A stretch of 64,000 bases of DNA from Micromonospora halophytica (GTDB lineage: Bacteria > Actinomycetota > Actinomycetes > Mycobacteriales > Micromonosporaceae), in assembly GCF_900090245.1 (NCBI RefSeq), contig NZ_FMDN01000002.1, positions 124,001 to 188,000 on the forward strand, read 5' to 3'. Position 1 is the stretch's first letter, and each line of letters begins with the position of its first letter. Below are positions 35,371-44,596 of the stretch, in pieces. Under the pieces are notes generated by a model, which did no database searches, was not told where the DNA came from, and saw nothing but the letters and a program-made list of their open reading frames with translations. Position numbers and translations under genes: made by a program.

Positions 35371-36066
35371 CTAGCTCAGGCTGAAAAAGCCGCCCTCAGC
35401 GATCTTGGCCTTGTCCTCCGCGGTGACCTGGACGTTGGCCGGTGAGAGCAGGAACACCCGGTTGGTCACGCGCTCGATCGTACCCCGCAGCCCGAAGGCG
35501 AGCCCGGCGGCGAAGTCCACCAGGCGGCGGGCGTCGGCCTCGTCCATCTCGGTGAGGTTGATGATCACCGGAACGCCGTCACGGAAGTGCTCGCCGATGG
35601 TGCGCGCCTCCCGGTACGTGGTCGGGTGCAGCGTGGTGATCTGGTACCGCTGCTCCTCCTCGGCCGCCACCGCACGCTCACGCGGCTGGACCTGGGGAGC
35701 CAGGGCGAGGTTGTCCCGGGTGTGGTACGTCAGCGCGCCCGAGGTCTCCCCCGAGCCGGAGCGGGTGATCGAGCGGACGCTGGACCGTTCGGCGCGCTCC
35801 GGACGCTCGTCGTCGGCCCGCTCGGCCTCCGCCGCCCGGCTCGCCGAGCGCTCGGTCAGCCGGCCCCGCTCACCCAGCCGCGGCCGCGGCGCCAACTGCT
35901 CCTCCGCGTCGTCGTCATCGTCGTCGGCGAACTCCTCGGAGTACCGGCTCGACCGGTACCGCGACTCACGGTAGCCCGGCTTGTCGTAGCCACCGTCGTC
36001 GTAGACCCGCTCGTCGTCCTCCTCGACGAGACCGAGCCAGACCCCCGCCTTGCGCAGTGCACCCAT
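35371..36066 (-). CDS. sepF: Cell division protein SepF
   Basis: 231 residues. The N-terminal amphipathic helix [17 protein letters not shown] anchors to the membrane; a long acidic/Arg-rich linker with an Asp run (near 45) follows. The SepF fold is about 140-225 ([44 protein letters not shown]). It binds FtsZ and replaces FtsA as its membrane anchor in actinobacteria. ATG 36066 has GGAAGGG upstream. The 195 bases before it hold no gene. Confidence 0.93.
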   Translation of the reverse strand: MGALRKAGVWLGLVEEDDERVYDDGGYDKPGYRESRYRSSRYSEEFADDDDDDAEEQLAPRPRLGERGRLTERSASRAAEAERADDERPERAERSSVRSITRSGSGETSGALTYHTRDNLALAPQVQPRERAVAAEEEQRYQITTLHPTTYREARTIGEHFRDGVPVIINLTEMDEADARRLVDFAAGLAFGLRGTIERVTNRVFLLSPANVQVTAEDKAKIAEGGFFSLS

Positions 36067-36261
36067 CCCGCGCCCTTCCGTCCGCCGTGCGGCACGCACC
36101 CCCGTGCCGTGTCGCCTTGATCGCGAATGGACATTCCATGCCCACCGGATCGGTCCGGCAATCCCCCGACGGACGTTTCGCGGCCGCCCGCCGTGGCCCC
36201 CCGAGCACAGGGACGCCGTTCCTGAACAACACTGATGTAACTTGCTTCTATCGCGGTCAGG

Positions 36262-37008
36262 CTACCGCAGCGTGGGACGCATTCCGAGCAACGCGCTGCC
36301 GACGCGGACATGTGTCGCGCCGTACGCGATCGCCTGTTCCAGGTCGCCGCTCATCCCCGCCGAGAGCACGGTCGCCTCCGGGTGACGCTCCCGGAAACGC
36401 TGCGCCACCTCGGCGAGCCGGGCGAACGCCCGCTCCGGCTCCCAACCCAGCGGCGCCACCGCCATCAGCCCGGACAGCCGCAGCCCCGCCGCCCCGGCGA
36501 GCGCCTCGGCCACCCGTTCCAGGCCCCGGTCGGGGTCGGCGGAGTCGGGCAGCGCGCCACCGCGCGCCGGGTCGCCGTCGATGCTCACCTGCACCAGGGT
36601 CTCCAGCACCCGGTCCCGGCCGGTGGCCGCCGCGGCGTCGAGCGCCCGGGCCAGCCGGACGCTGTCCACCGAGTGCACGACGTCGGCGTAGCGGACCACC
36701 GAGCGGGCCTTGTTGCGTTGCAGCTGGCCGATGAAGTGCCAGCGGGCGGTCACCCCGGCCGCCGCCACCTCGGCCGCCTTCGGCGCGGCCTCCTGGTCAC
36801 GGTTCTCCCCCACGTCGGTCACCCCGAGCCCGGCCAGCGCGACCACGTCGCCGGCCGGGTACGTCTTGGTGACCGCGATCATGGTGACCTCGGCGCGGTC
36901 CCGGCCGGCGGCGGCACAGGCGTCGGCGATCCGGGTACGGACCCGGGCCAGCCCGGCGGCGAGCTCGGCACGCCGGTCGGGCCGTACCGTGGCGGGTTGG
37001 TCGGTCAT
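36262..37008 (-). CDS. yggS: YggS-type PLP homeostasis protein
   Basis: 248 residues. A single-domain alanine-racemase-fold protein that keeps pyridoxal phosphate levels balanced. The PLP lysine is Lys48 in MIAVTKTYPA; GENRDQEA near 70 and WHFIGQLQRNK near 90 are family hallmarks. Located between ftsZ and sepF, the standard place in Gram-positive division clusters, nine bases after ftsZ. Confidence 0.93.
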   Translation of the reverse strand: MTDQPATVRPDRRAELAAGLARVRTRIADACAAAGRDRAEVTMIAVTKTYPAGDVVALAGLGVTDVGENRDQEAAPKAAEVAAAGVTARWHFIGQLQRNKARSVVRYADVVHSVDSVRLARALDAAAATGRDRVLETLVQVSIDGDPARGGALPDSADPDRGLERVAEALAGAAGLRLSGLMAVAPLGWEPERAFARLAEVAQRFRERHPEATVLSAGMSGDLEQAIAYGATHVRVGSALLGMRPTLR

Positions 37009-37017
37009 CGGCGGCGC

Positions 37018-38133
37018 TCAGGAACCGTTCTTGAGGAAGTCGGGCACGTCCACGTCGTCGAAGAGCACCCGGCGCGGCGACTGTTGCGGCGCCGGGTGGG
37101 TCGACGGCGGCGTCACCGGCGGGGTCTGCGGCGCCGGCTGGTTCTGGTTGGTCTTGCGCGGCGCCTCGGCCGCCTTGTACGCCGGCGTGCCGCCGTCGAA
37201 CCCGGCCGCGATGACGGTGACCCGCACCTCGTCGCCGAGCGCGTCGTCGATCACCGCGCCGAAGATGATGTTCGCGTCCGGGTGCGCCGCGTCGGTGACC
37301 AGCTGGGCGGCGTCGTTGATCTCGAACAGGCCTAGGTCGGAGCCGCCGGCGATGGAGAGCAGCACGCCCCGCGCGCCGTCCATGCTCTGCTCCAGCAGCG
37401 GGCTGGAGATGGCCGCCTCGGCGGCCTCCACCGCGCGGTTCTCGCCGCGGGCGCTGCCGATGCCCATCAGCGCGCTGCCGGCCCCGCTCATCACGCTCTT
37501 GACGTCGGCGAAGTCCAGGTTGATCAGACCCGGCGTGGTGATCAGGTCGGTGATGCCCTGGACACCGGAGAGCAGCACCTGGTCGGCGGTGCGGAAGGCG
37601 TCCATCATGCTGATGTTGCGGTCGCCGAGCGCCAGCAGCCGGTCGTTCGGGATGACGATCAGCGTGTCGCACTGGTTGCGCAGCTCGTCTATGCCGGCCT
37701 CGGCCTGCACCTGGCGGCGCTTGCCCTCGAAGGAGAACGGCCGGGTCACCACGCCGATGGTGAGCGCGCCGAGCTTGCGGGCGATGTTGGCCACGACCGG
37801 CGCGCCGCCGGTGCCGGTGCCGCCGCCCTCGCCGCAGGTCACGAAGACCATGTCGGCTCCCTTGAGGACCTCCTCGATCTCGTCGCGGTGGTCCTCGGCG
37901 GCGTTCTTGCCGACGTCCGGGTTGGCGCCCGCGCCGAGCCCCCGGGTCAGTTCCCGGCCGACGTCGAGCTTGACGTCGGCGTCGCTCATCAGCAGCGCCT
38001 GCGCGTCCGTGTTGATCGCGATGAACTCGACGCCCTTGAGCCCAACCTCGATCATCCGGTTGACGGCGTTGACGCCGCCACCGCCGATGCCGACGACCTT
38101 GATGACCGCCAGGTAGTTGTGCGGAGGTGTCAT
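37018..38133 (-). CDS. ftsZ: Cell division GTPase FtsZ
   Basis: 371 residues. The tubulin-type nucleotide site GGGTGTG is at 103-109, [15 protein letters not shown] near 14-28 and [11 protein letters not shown] near 200. The C-terminal peptide ends [12 protein letters not shown], which binds SepF and other partners. GGAAAGGA precedes the ATG. It has its own strong promoter about 100 bases upstream (TTGACA, 17 bp, TAGAGG). Confidence 0.97.
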   Translation of the reverse strand: MTPPHNYLAVIKVVGIGGGGVNAVNRMIEVGLKGVEFIAINTDAQALLMSDADVKLDVGRELTRGLGAGANPDVGKNAAEDHRDEIEEVLKGADMVFVTCGEGGGTGTGGAPVVANIARKLGALTIGVVTRPFSFEGKRRQVQAEAGIDELRNQCDTLIVIPNDRLLALGDRNISMMDAFRTADQVLLSGVQGITDLITTPGLINLDFADVKSVMSGAGSALMGIGSARGENRAVEAAEAAISSPLLEQSMDGARGVLLSIAGGSDLGLFEINDAAQLVTDAAHPDANIIFGAVIDDALGDEVRVTVIAAGFDGGTPAYKAAEAPRKTNQNQPAPQTPPVTPPSTHPAPQQSPRRVLFDDVDVPDFLKNGS

Positions 38134-38239
38134 CTCCGGTCCTTTCCCTTCGAGATTGGCTCGGCCGACCGGGTACGGCGAGGCCAGACCAGCGGTCGAC
38201 GACTGCTGTCACCAGTGGAGTGCAGGGGTAAACCCTCAC

Positions 38240-38268
38240 CCTCTACTAGAGGCTTACAGTTATGTCAA
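38240..38268 (-). promoter_or_regulatory. ftsZ promoter
   Basis: TTGACA (38268-38263) and TAGAGG (38245-38240) are 17 bp apart. The -10 lies in a dyad, CCTCTA-G-TAGAGG. It gives a leader of about 100 bases, unlike the leaderless promoters elsewhere in the window. Confidence 0.65.
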
Positions 38269-38373
38269 CCACTGATCCTCTTCGGGGCAACGTAAGCGCC
38301 TCCACGCCGAGAGCCAAGGACCTTTCCGGCGTGTCGCCGCCCGGAGCGTGACGGCTCACGTTCCCGGTGGACC

Positions 38374-39192
38374 TCACTTGAAGGTCACCACGTCCGGCGC
38401 GCTGACGTCGATCGTGTCGGCCTTGCGACCGAGCAGCGCGGTGGCGACCCGCGCCTTGTCCACGCCCCGGGTGGCGTCACCCCAGACCACCGTACGGTCG
38501 CCGCGCAGGGTGAGGCTGATCCGGGCCAGGCCCTCCACGGTCAACTCGGTGAGCTGCGCGCGCAACTGCGGGGTGAGCACGGCCAGCACGTCCAGCGCGG
38601 CCCGGGTGCCCGGGTCGTCCGGCCCCGGGGTGGCGAGCCGGACCACCGGCAGCCCGTCCGGCGCGCTGGGCACCGTGCGGAACACCACCCCGCTCGCGTC
38701 GACGACGACGAGCCGGTCGCCCTGCGGCACCGCCGCCACGCCGGTGCGTTCCACCACCGTCACCACCAACGTGTCCGGCCAGTCCCGGGTCACCGCGGCC
38801 CGCTCGACCGGGGCCAGCGCGCCGATCCGGCGGGCGGTCGCGGCCAGGTCCACCCGGGCCAGTGGAACGCCGTCCGGCACCGCCGCCGCGTCCCGCACCT
38901 GCACCGGGGTGACCAGGTCCGCCCCGACCACCCGCACCTCGCGTACCCCGAACAGGCCGGTGCCGAGCAGCGCCCAGGCGACCAGGCCGGCAAGGGCGGC
39001 CACACCGCCGGCCACCGCCCACGGCAGGGCGGCCCGCATCCGGCGCTGCCGGGCCCGGGCCATGAACCGCCGGGCGGACGGCGGGACCGCGTCGCTGCCG
39101 GCGCGGACGAGCTGCCAACGGCGCACCGGCCCGCGCCGGGGGCCGCCGCCGTCCGCACCGGCGGTCCGGCCCCGCGCCGGGCCCGGGCTCAT
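38374..39192 (-). CDS. ftsQ: Cell division protein FtsQ
   Basis: 272 residues. A basic cytoplasmic N-terminus (about 50 residues), one membrane helix (53-75, WAVAGGVAALAGLVAWALLG), then the extracytoplasmic POTRA domain beginning FGVREVRVVGADLVTPVQVRDAA and the FtsQ domain. The ATG overlaps the murC stop (ATGA). It bridges cell-wall synthesis and the division ring with FtsL. Confidence 0.9.
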   Translation of the reverse strand: MSPGPARGRTAGADGGGPRRGPVRRWQLVRAGSDAVPPSARRFMARARQRRMRAALPWAVAGGVAALAGLVAWALLGTGLFGVREVRVVGADLVTPVQVRDAAAVPDGVPLARVDLAATARRIGALAPVERAAVTRDWPDTLVVTVVERTGVAAVPQGDRLVVVDASGVVFRTVPSAPDGLPVVRLATPGPDDPGTRAALDVLAVLTPQLRAQLTELTVEGLARISLTLRGDRTVVWGDATRGVDKARVATALLGRKADTIDVSAPDVVTFK

Positions 39193-40682
39193 CCGGCGGC
39201 GGAGGCCGCGCCGTCCGGGCCGACGGCCGCGCCGAGGGCCGTCGTGCCGGCGGCGGCGCCCCCGGTCCGGGCCAGCAGGGCGTCGAGGAGCTGGTCACCC
39301 ATCAGCGAGATCGGCGGCGCGCCCATGGTCACCACCACGTCGCCGGGGCGGGCCCGCCTCGCCACCTCGACCGGGGCGTCGTCCCAGGAGTCGACGAAGA
39401 CCTTGTGCGCGGCGTCCAGCGGCACGGCCTCGATCAGCGCGGCCGAGCCCTCGCCCGGCTGGCGCAGCTCGCCCGGGCCGAAGACCTCCAGCAGCACCAG
39501 TTCGTCGGCGATGCCCAGCGCCGCGGCGATCTCGGCCTGCAGGTCCCGGGTGCGGTAGAGCCGGTACGGCTGGAAGACCACGATCAGCCGGCCGTCACCG
39601 GCCACCTCGCGCAGCGTCTGCAACGCCAGCGTCATGGAGGTCGGGTGGTACGCGTACTCGTCGTAGACCAGCACCCCGTCGGCGATCCCCTTGCGCTCGA
39701 AGCGCCGCCGCACCCCGGGGAACGCGCCCAGCGCCACCTCGGCCGCCTCGACCGGCAGCCCGAGCAGGTACGCGGCGAGCACCGCGGAGGCGCTGTTGAG
39801 GCCCATGTGCCGGCCGGGGACCGGCAACCGGATCTCGCCCAGCGAACGGCCCTCGATCTCGGCGAGGTACCGCACGCCGCGGGCGGAGGAGGCCATCCCG
39901 CTCAGCCGCAGGTCGGCGTCGGCCGCCTCGCCGTACGTCCACACCCGGCGGCCCTCGGCGCGCAGCGTCTCGGTCAGTCGCCGCCCGCCCGCGTCGTCGG
40001 CGCAGGTGATGATGAACCCCTCCGGGTCGGTGAGCCGGGCGAACTCGGCGAAGGCCGCCTCCAGGTTGGCCAGGTCCCCGTAGGTGTTGAGGTGGTCCGC
40101 CTCGATGTTCGTGATGATCGACACGTACGGGCGGTAGATCAGGAACGAGCGGTCGCTCTCGTCGGCCTCGACCACGAAGTGCTCGCCGGTGCCGTGGTGC
40201 GCGCCGGAGCCGACCTCGGAGATCTCCCCGCCGATGACGAAGGAGGGGTCGGTGCCGGCCTGCTGGAGCACCATGGTCACCATCGAGGTGGTGGTGGTCT
40301 TGCCGTGGGTCCCGGCGACCGCCACCGTACGGCGACCGGTCATCGCCGCGGCGAGCGCCTCGGAGCGGTGCAGCACCCGCAGCCCACGCCGACGGGCCTC
40401 GACCATCTCCAGGTGGTCCTGCGGGATGGCGGAGGAGTAGACCACCGTGTCCACGCCGTCGAGGTTCGACGTCTCGTGGCTCATGTGGATCGCCCCGCCG
40501 AGCGCGCGCAGGCCGGCCAGCGAGGGCCACTCGCGCAGCTCGCTGCCGGAGACCGGCAGGCCACGGGTGAGGAAGAGCCGGGCCAGGCCGCTCATGCCGA
40601 CCCCACCCACCCCGATCAGGTGGATCCGGCCCAGGTCCTCGGCGGTGAGCGTGCCGGCCGGGGTGAACTGCGCGGTGTTCAT
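39189..40682 (-). CDS. murC: UDP-N-acetylmuramate-L-alanine ligase
   Basis: 497 residues. It adds the first amino acid of the peptidoglycan stem. N-terminal Rossmann motif IHLIGVGGVGMSGLA, ATP site VAGTHGKTTTTSMV near 115, YDEYAYHPTSM near 345. The ATG is preceded by GGAAGG that lies inside the 12-residue linker mini-ORF, and overlaps its stop. Confidence 0.95.
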   Translation of the reverse strand: MNTAQFTPAGTLTAEDLGRIHLIGVGGVGMSGLARLFLTRGLPVSGSELREWPSLAGLRALGGAIHMSHETSNLDGVDTVVYSSAIPQDHLEMVEARRRGLRVLHRSEALAAAMTGRRTVAVAGTHGKTTTTSMVTMVLQQAGTDPSFVIGGEISEVGSGAHHGTGEHFVVEADESDRSFLIYRPYVSIITNIEADHLNTYGDLANLEAAFAEFARLTDPEGFIITCADDAGGRRLTETLRAEGRRVWTYGEAADADLRLSGMASSARGVRYLAEIEGRSLGEIRLPVPGRHMGLNSASAVLAAYLLGLPVEAAEVALGAFPGVRRRFERKGIADGVLVYDEYAYHPTSMTLALQTLREVAGDGRLIVVFQPYRLYRTRDLQAEIAAALGIADELVLLEVFGPGELRQPGEGSAALIEAVPLDAAHKVFVDSWDDAPVEVARRARPGDVVVTMGAPPISLMGDQLLDALLARTGGAAAGTTALGAAVGPDGAASAAG

Positions 40683-40717
40683 GAGGTGTACCTTCCGGTC
40701 GCGGTGGCCGGTGTCAT
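40679..40717 (-). CDS. Mini-ORF coupling murG to murC
   Basis: 12 residues, MTPATATGRYTS. The ATG overlaps the murG stop (ATGA) and the TGA overlaps the murC start (ATGA). It includes the GGAAGG ribosome site for murC. It is not related in sequence to the his/trp linker repeats but uses the same double overlap. Translation is inferred. Confidence 0.45.
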   Translation of the reverse strand: MTPATATGRYTS

Positions 40718-41820
40718 CGGGCCACCGCCTCGTAGACGAAGTTGAGCAGGGCGACGTCGCCGTCGCGCCGCCCGTAGGCGGCTGCGGCCGCGCCCATCGC
40801 GTGCAGCCGGCGCGGGTCCCGGATCAGCGGGATCACCGTGCGCTCCAGCCAGGCCGGGGTCAGCTCGGCGTCGTCGACGAGCAGCCCGCCGCCGGCCTCG
40901 ACCACGGGCAGCGCGTTGCGCTTCTGCTCCTGGTTGCTGTGCGGGTACGGCACGTAGATGGTGGGCAGCCCGATCGCGGCCACCTCGGCGCAGGTCATCG
41001 CCCCACCCCGGGCCAGCATCAGGTCGGCTGCGGCGTAGCCCAGCTCCATCTCGGACAGGTAGGGCAGGGCCACGTACGGCACCGGCAGGTCGGTGGGGAC
41101 CGGCACCGGCTCGTTGCGGGCGCCCATCACGTGCAGCACCTGCACGCCGTTGCGGGCGAGTTCCTTGGCCGCGCCGGAGACCGCCAGGTTGATCGAGCGG
41201 GCGCCCTGCGAGCCGCCGGCGACGAAGAGCACCGGCAGGTCGGGACGGAGTCCGAAGTGGGCCCGGGCGGCGTCGCGCAGAGCGGCCCGGTCGAGGGCGG
41301 CGATGCCCCGGCGCAGCGGCACGCCGACCACCCGGGCGTCGCGCAGCGCCTCGGACTGTGCCGGCTGGTGCGGGAAGCCCACCGCGACGTTCCTGGTGAA
41401 CTTCATGCCGAGCCGGTTGGCCACGCCCGGGGGCACGTTCACCTCGTGGATGACGATCGGCATCTCCCGCCGCCAGGCGGCGAGGTAGCCGGGGACGGAG
41501 ACGTACCCGCCGAAGCCGACCACGACGTCGGCCTGCACCTCGTCGATCACCTTGCCCGCGGCGCGGGCCGCCTTCCACATCCGGTCCGGGGTGCGGACCA
41601 GGCTCATGTTGACCGACCGGGGCAGCTGGTAGGCCGGGATCTGCCGCAGGTCGTACCCGGCCGGCGGGATCAGCTCGTTCTCCAGGCCCTTGGGCGTGCC
41701 GAGGCAGGTGATCCGGACGCCCGGGTCGTGTCGGCGCAGGCAGTCGGCGAAGGCGAGCAGCGGGTAGATGTGCCCACCCGTGCCCCCTCCGCAGAGCACC
41801 ACCGAACGCAGCGGACCCAT
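40714..41820 (-). CDS. murG: Lipid II synthase MurG (undecaprenyl-diphospho-muramoylpentapeptide GlcNAc transferase)
   Basis: 368 residues. Converts lipid I to lipid II at the inner membrane face. GGGTGGHIYPLLA at 10-22 and VVGFGGYVSVPG near 95 are the glycine loops; GGSQGARSINLAV and the C-terminal YPHSNQEQ fit MurG. ATG 41820 shares a base with the ftsW stop (TGATG), with GAGAGGAGA in the ftsW end as ribosome site. Confidence 0.95.
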   Translation of the reverse strand: MGPLRSVVLCGGGTGGHIYPLLAFADCLRRHDPGVRITCLGTPKGLENELIPPAGYDLRQIPAYQLPRSVNMSLVRTPDRMWKAARAAGKVIDEVQADVVVGFGGYVSVPGYLAAWRREMPIVIHEVNVPPGVANRLGMKFTRNVAVGFPHQPAQSEALRDARVVGVPLRRGIAALDRAALRDAARAHFGLRPDLPVLFVAGGSQGARSINLAVSGAAKELARNGVQVLHVMGARNEPVPVPTDLPVPYVALPYLSEMELGYAAADLMLARGGAMTCAEVAAIGLPTIYVPYPHSNQEQKRNALPVVEAGGGLLVDDAELTPAWLERTVIPLIRDPRRLHAMGAAAAAYGRRDGDVALLNFVYEAVAR

Positions 41821-43343
41821 CAGCGTCTCCTCTCGCTCGCCGAGCCGCCCCGGGCCCGGGTCTGCCGGGCGCCGCGCGGCACGGCCTGGTCGTCCTCGCG
41901 CCGCCCACGCGACCGGGGCACGGACCCTCGGGCAGCCGGTGGCGCCGCCGGCCGGCGGCGCCGGCCGGGAAGCGGCGGCAACGGGGCCCACACTAGTCGG
42001 ACCCATCGGGCGGGCGGACGGGCGTGCAGGGCTCGCGCCGCGTCGGGCTCGGCGCGGGCGAACGAGGCGAGCATGCCGACCGCGGCGAGCGTGACGACCA
42101 GGGCGCTGCCGCCGTCGGAGATGAACGGCAGTGGCACGCCGGTCAGCGGCAGCAGGCCGATCACGCCACCGATGTTGATCACGGCCTGGCCGGCCAGCCA
42201 GGCGGTGATCGCGGCGGCGGCGAGCCGGCGGAACGGGTCCTCGACCCGCCGCGCGATGCGCAGTCCGGTGTAGGCGAGCACGGCGAAGAGCACCAGGATG
42301 ACGGTGCAGCCGACCACCCCGAGTTCCTCGGCGATCACCGCGAAGATGAAGTCGTTGTGCGCCGCCGGCAGCCAGCCGAACTTCGCGCTGCTCTTGCCCA
42401 GCCCGACGCCGAACCAGCCGCCGTGCTCGATGGCGTTACGGGCCTGGACGAGCTGCCAGCAGCCGGTCTCCAGGCAGGTCGCCGGGTCGGGCGAGCTGAT
42501 GAACGAGGTCAACCGGGCCAGCCGGTAGTTCTCCTCGCCGACGGCGCCGGAACCTGCGCCGAGCGAGGCCACCGCCACCAGCACGCCGATGCCGAGCAGG
42601 CCCACGGCGGAGAGGACGGCGAAGACCCGCAGCCGCACCCCGGCCGCCCAGAGCAGCCCGACCACGATCGCCAGCAGGCAGAGCATGGTGCCCAGGTCGT
42701 TGTAGCCGACCAGCACGAAGAGCAGCCCGACCACCGGGAAGAGCGGGGTGGCCAACTCCTTCCACCAGCCGAGCGCGGCGCCCTTGCGGGCGATCACGTG
42801 CGCGCCCCACAGCACCAACGCGAGCTTGGCCAGCTCGGAGGGCTGCACCTGGATCGGGCCGAGGTAGAGCCAGAGCAGGTTGGCCCGCAGCGGCCCGAGC
42901 GCCTTGATCTTGAACAGCGAGTCCAGGGCCAGCAGCACGTTGAGCACCAGCAGCAGCACCACCGCCGCAGCCAGCACCGGCCGGCCGAGCGACCGGAAGG
43001 TGCTGGCCGGCAGCCGCTGACAGGCCCAGAACGCGACGATGCCGATCACCGCGAAGATGGCCTGCTTGGTCACCGAGGCGGCGGCGTCGCCGTCCTCGGC
43101 GTAGTCCTTCACGCTGGTCGCCGAGAAGACCATGGTGAGGCCGATCAGCAGCAGCAGGCCGGCGCTGGAGAGCAGCAGGTAGTAGGAGGCCAACGGGCGG
43201 GCCAGCAGGCCGCGCAGTGCCGCCAGGCTCCCGGCGGCGTCCAGGCCGCCGAGCGCCGCCGGCGGGTCCGTCGTACGCCCCGCGCCCGCGCCCCGCCGGG
43301 GCGGGACCTCCGTCGTCGTGCCGTTCGTTCTGTCCTCCCCCAC
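41820..43343 (-). CDS. ftsW: Septal peptidoglycan polymerase FtsW (SEDS family)
   Basis: 507 residues, ten membrane helices between about 50 and 430. SEDS features: PSELAKLALVLWGAHVIARKG near 170, YNDLGTMLCL near 215, and GVPLPFISDGGSALV near 395, where the usual Tyr, Phe or Ala of the FIS(x)GG motif is Asp. The basic C-terminal 75 residues are Arg/Pro-rich. It follows mraY but a strong terminator stands between them, so it likely has its own promoter. No murD lies between. Confidence 0.92.
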   Translation of the reverse strand: MGEDRTNGTTTEVPPRRGAGAGRTTDPPAALGGLDAAGSLAALRGLLARPLASYYLLLSSAGLLLLIGLTMVFSATSVKDYAEDGDAAASVTKQAIFAVIGIVAFWACQRLPASTFRSLGRPVLAAAVVLLLVLNVLLALDSLFKIKALGPLRANLLWLYLGPIQVQPSELAKLALVLWGAHVIARKGAALGWWKELATPLFPVVGLLFVLVGYNDLGTMLCLLAIVVGLLWAAGVRLRVFAVLSAVGLLGIGVLVAVASLGAGSGAVGEENYRLARLTSFISSPDPATCLETGCWQLVQARNAIEHGGWFGVGLGKSSAKFGWLPAAHNDFIFAVIAEELGVVGCTVILVLFAVLAYTGLRIARRVEDPFRRLAAAAITAWLAGQAVINIGGVIGLLPLTGVPLPFISDGGSALVVTLAAVGMLASFARAEPDAARALHARPPARWVRLVWAPLPPLPGRRRRPAAPPAARGSVPRSRGRREDDQAVPRGARQTRARGGSASERRR

Positions 43344-43412
43344 GTGCCCATCATCGCGGTTGCGGTGGGCCCGTTCCGGTCGTTCGGCCCGGTCGGCGTG
43401 TCGAAATGCGAA

Positions 43413-43444
43413 ACGGGGGCCCCTCGGCTATGAGGGACCCCCGT
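43413..43444 (-). terminator. Strong terminator between mraY and ftsW
   Basis: ACGGGGGTCCCTC and GAGGGGCCCCCGT form a 13-bp stem with one G-T pair around ATAGCC, followed on the minus strand by TTCGCATTT. It lies 15-47 bases after the mraY stop, splitting the dcw cluster into two transcription units. Confidence 0.8.
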
Positions 43445-43459
43445 GCGCGTCGCGCCGAC

Positions 43460-44596
43460 TCAGCCCATGCTGGCCAGGAAGTCGCTGTAGAACAGGCCGA
43501 GCGCGATGGCCACGGCGATGCCCGCGATGATCCAGAACCGCACCACGATGTTGACCTCGCTCCAGCCGGCGAGCTCGAAGTGGTGCTGCAGGGGGGACAT
43601 CCGGAACACCCGCTTGCCGGTCGTCCGGAAGGAGATGATCTGGATCACCACCGACATCGTGATGATCACGAAGAGCCCGCCGATGATCGGCAGCAGCAGG
43701 ATCGTCCGGGTGGACATCGCCATGCCGGCGATCAGGCCGCCCAGGCCGAGCGCCCCGGTGTCACCCATGAAGATCCGGGCAGGCGAGGTGTTCCACCACA
43801 GGAAGCCCACGCAGGCCCCGGCGGCCGCCCCGGCGATCAGCGCGATCTCCAACGGGTCCCGGACGGCGTAGCAGTAGTTGTCCGGGTTGGCGGTGTAGTT
43901 CGGGTCGGCGCACCAGTGGCGGTACTGCCAGAACGCGATCAGCGCGTACGCGGCGAGGACCATCACCGAGGCGCCGGTGGCGAGGCCGTCCAGGCCGTCG
44001 GTGAGATTCACGCCGTTGGTCGCGGCCATCACCACGAAGATGATCACGATCACCGAGGCGATCTTGCCGATCTCCAGCGCCGGGATGTCCCGGATGAAGC
44101 TCAGCGTCGTGCTGCCCACCGTCTCGGTGTTGGTCGTCGCGCCGCTGGCGTCGGTCATGCTGCTCGGGAAGTACAGCGCCACCACGCCGAAGACCGCGCC
44201 GACCAGGATCTGGCCGGCGAGCTTGCCGCGCTTGTTGAGCCCGCCGCTGTGCCGCTTGCGGACCTTGAGGAAGTCGTCGATGAAACCGACCGCGCCGGAG
44301 AACACCATCAGCCCCAGCAGCACCAGCGCGGTGATGGTCGGCTCCACCTGGGCGATCTGCGCGTCCGGCAGGGTGGTCAACGCCAGGTGGCCGGCGACGT
44401 ACGCGATCACCGTGGCCAGGATGAAGACCACGCCGCCCATCGTCGGCGTGCCCTTCTTGCCCTCATTGCTGGCGAGCCCGAGGTTTGAGCGGATCGGCTG
44501 GCCGGCCTTGAGCCGGGCGAACACCTTGATCGCGATCGGGGTGGCCAGCAGCGAGACCAGGAACGCCACGCCGATGGCGACGATGACCGCCCTCAC
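43460..44596 (-). CDS. mraY: Phospho-MurNAc-pentapeptide translocase
   Basis: 378 residues. It attaches the MurNAc-pentapeptide to undecaprenyl phosphate, making lipid I. About ten membrane helices. Catalytic aspartates are in [13 protein letters not shown] near 110 and [14 protein letters not shown] near 205. [14 protein letters not shown] is near 48. The GTG start overlaps the murF stop (GTGA). Confidence 0.95.
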   Translation of the reverse strand: MRAVIVAIGVAFLVSLLATPIAIKVFARLKAGQPIRSNLGLASNEGKKGTPTMGGVVFILATVIAYVAGHLALTTLPDAQIAQVEPTITALVLLGLMVFSGAVGFIDDFLKVRKRHSGGLNKRGKLAGQILVGAVFGVVALYFPSSMTDASGATTNTETVGSTTLSFIRDIPALEIGKIASVIVIIFVVMAATNGVNLTDGLDGLATGASVMVLAAYALIAFWQYRHWCADPNYTANPDNYCYAVRDPLEIALIAGAAAGACVGFLWWNTSPARIFMGDTGALGLGGLIAGMAMSTRTILLLPIIGGLFVIITMSVVIQIISFRTTGKRVFRMSPLQHHFELAGWSEVNIVVRFWIIAGIAVAIALGLFYSDFLASMG

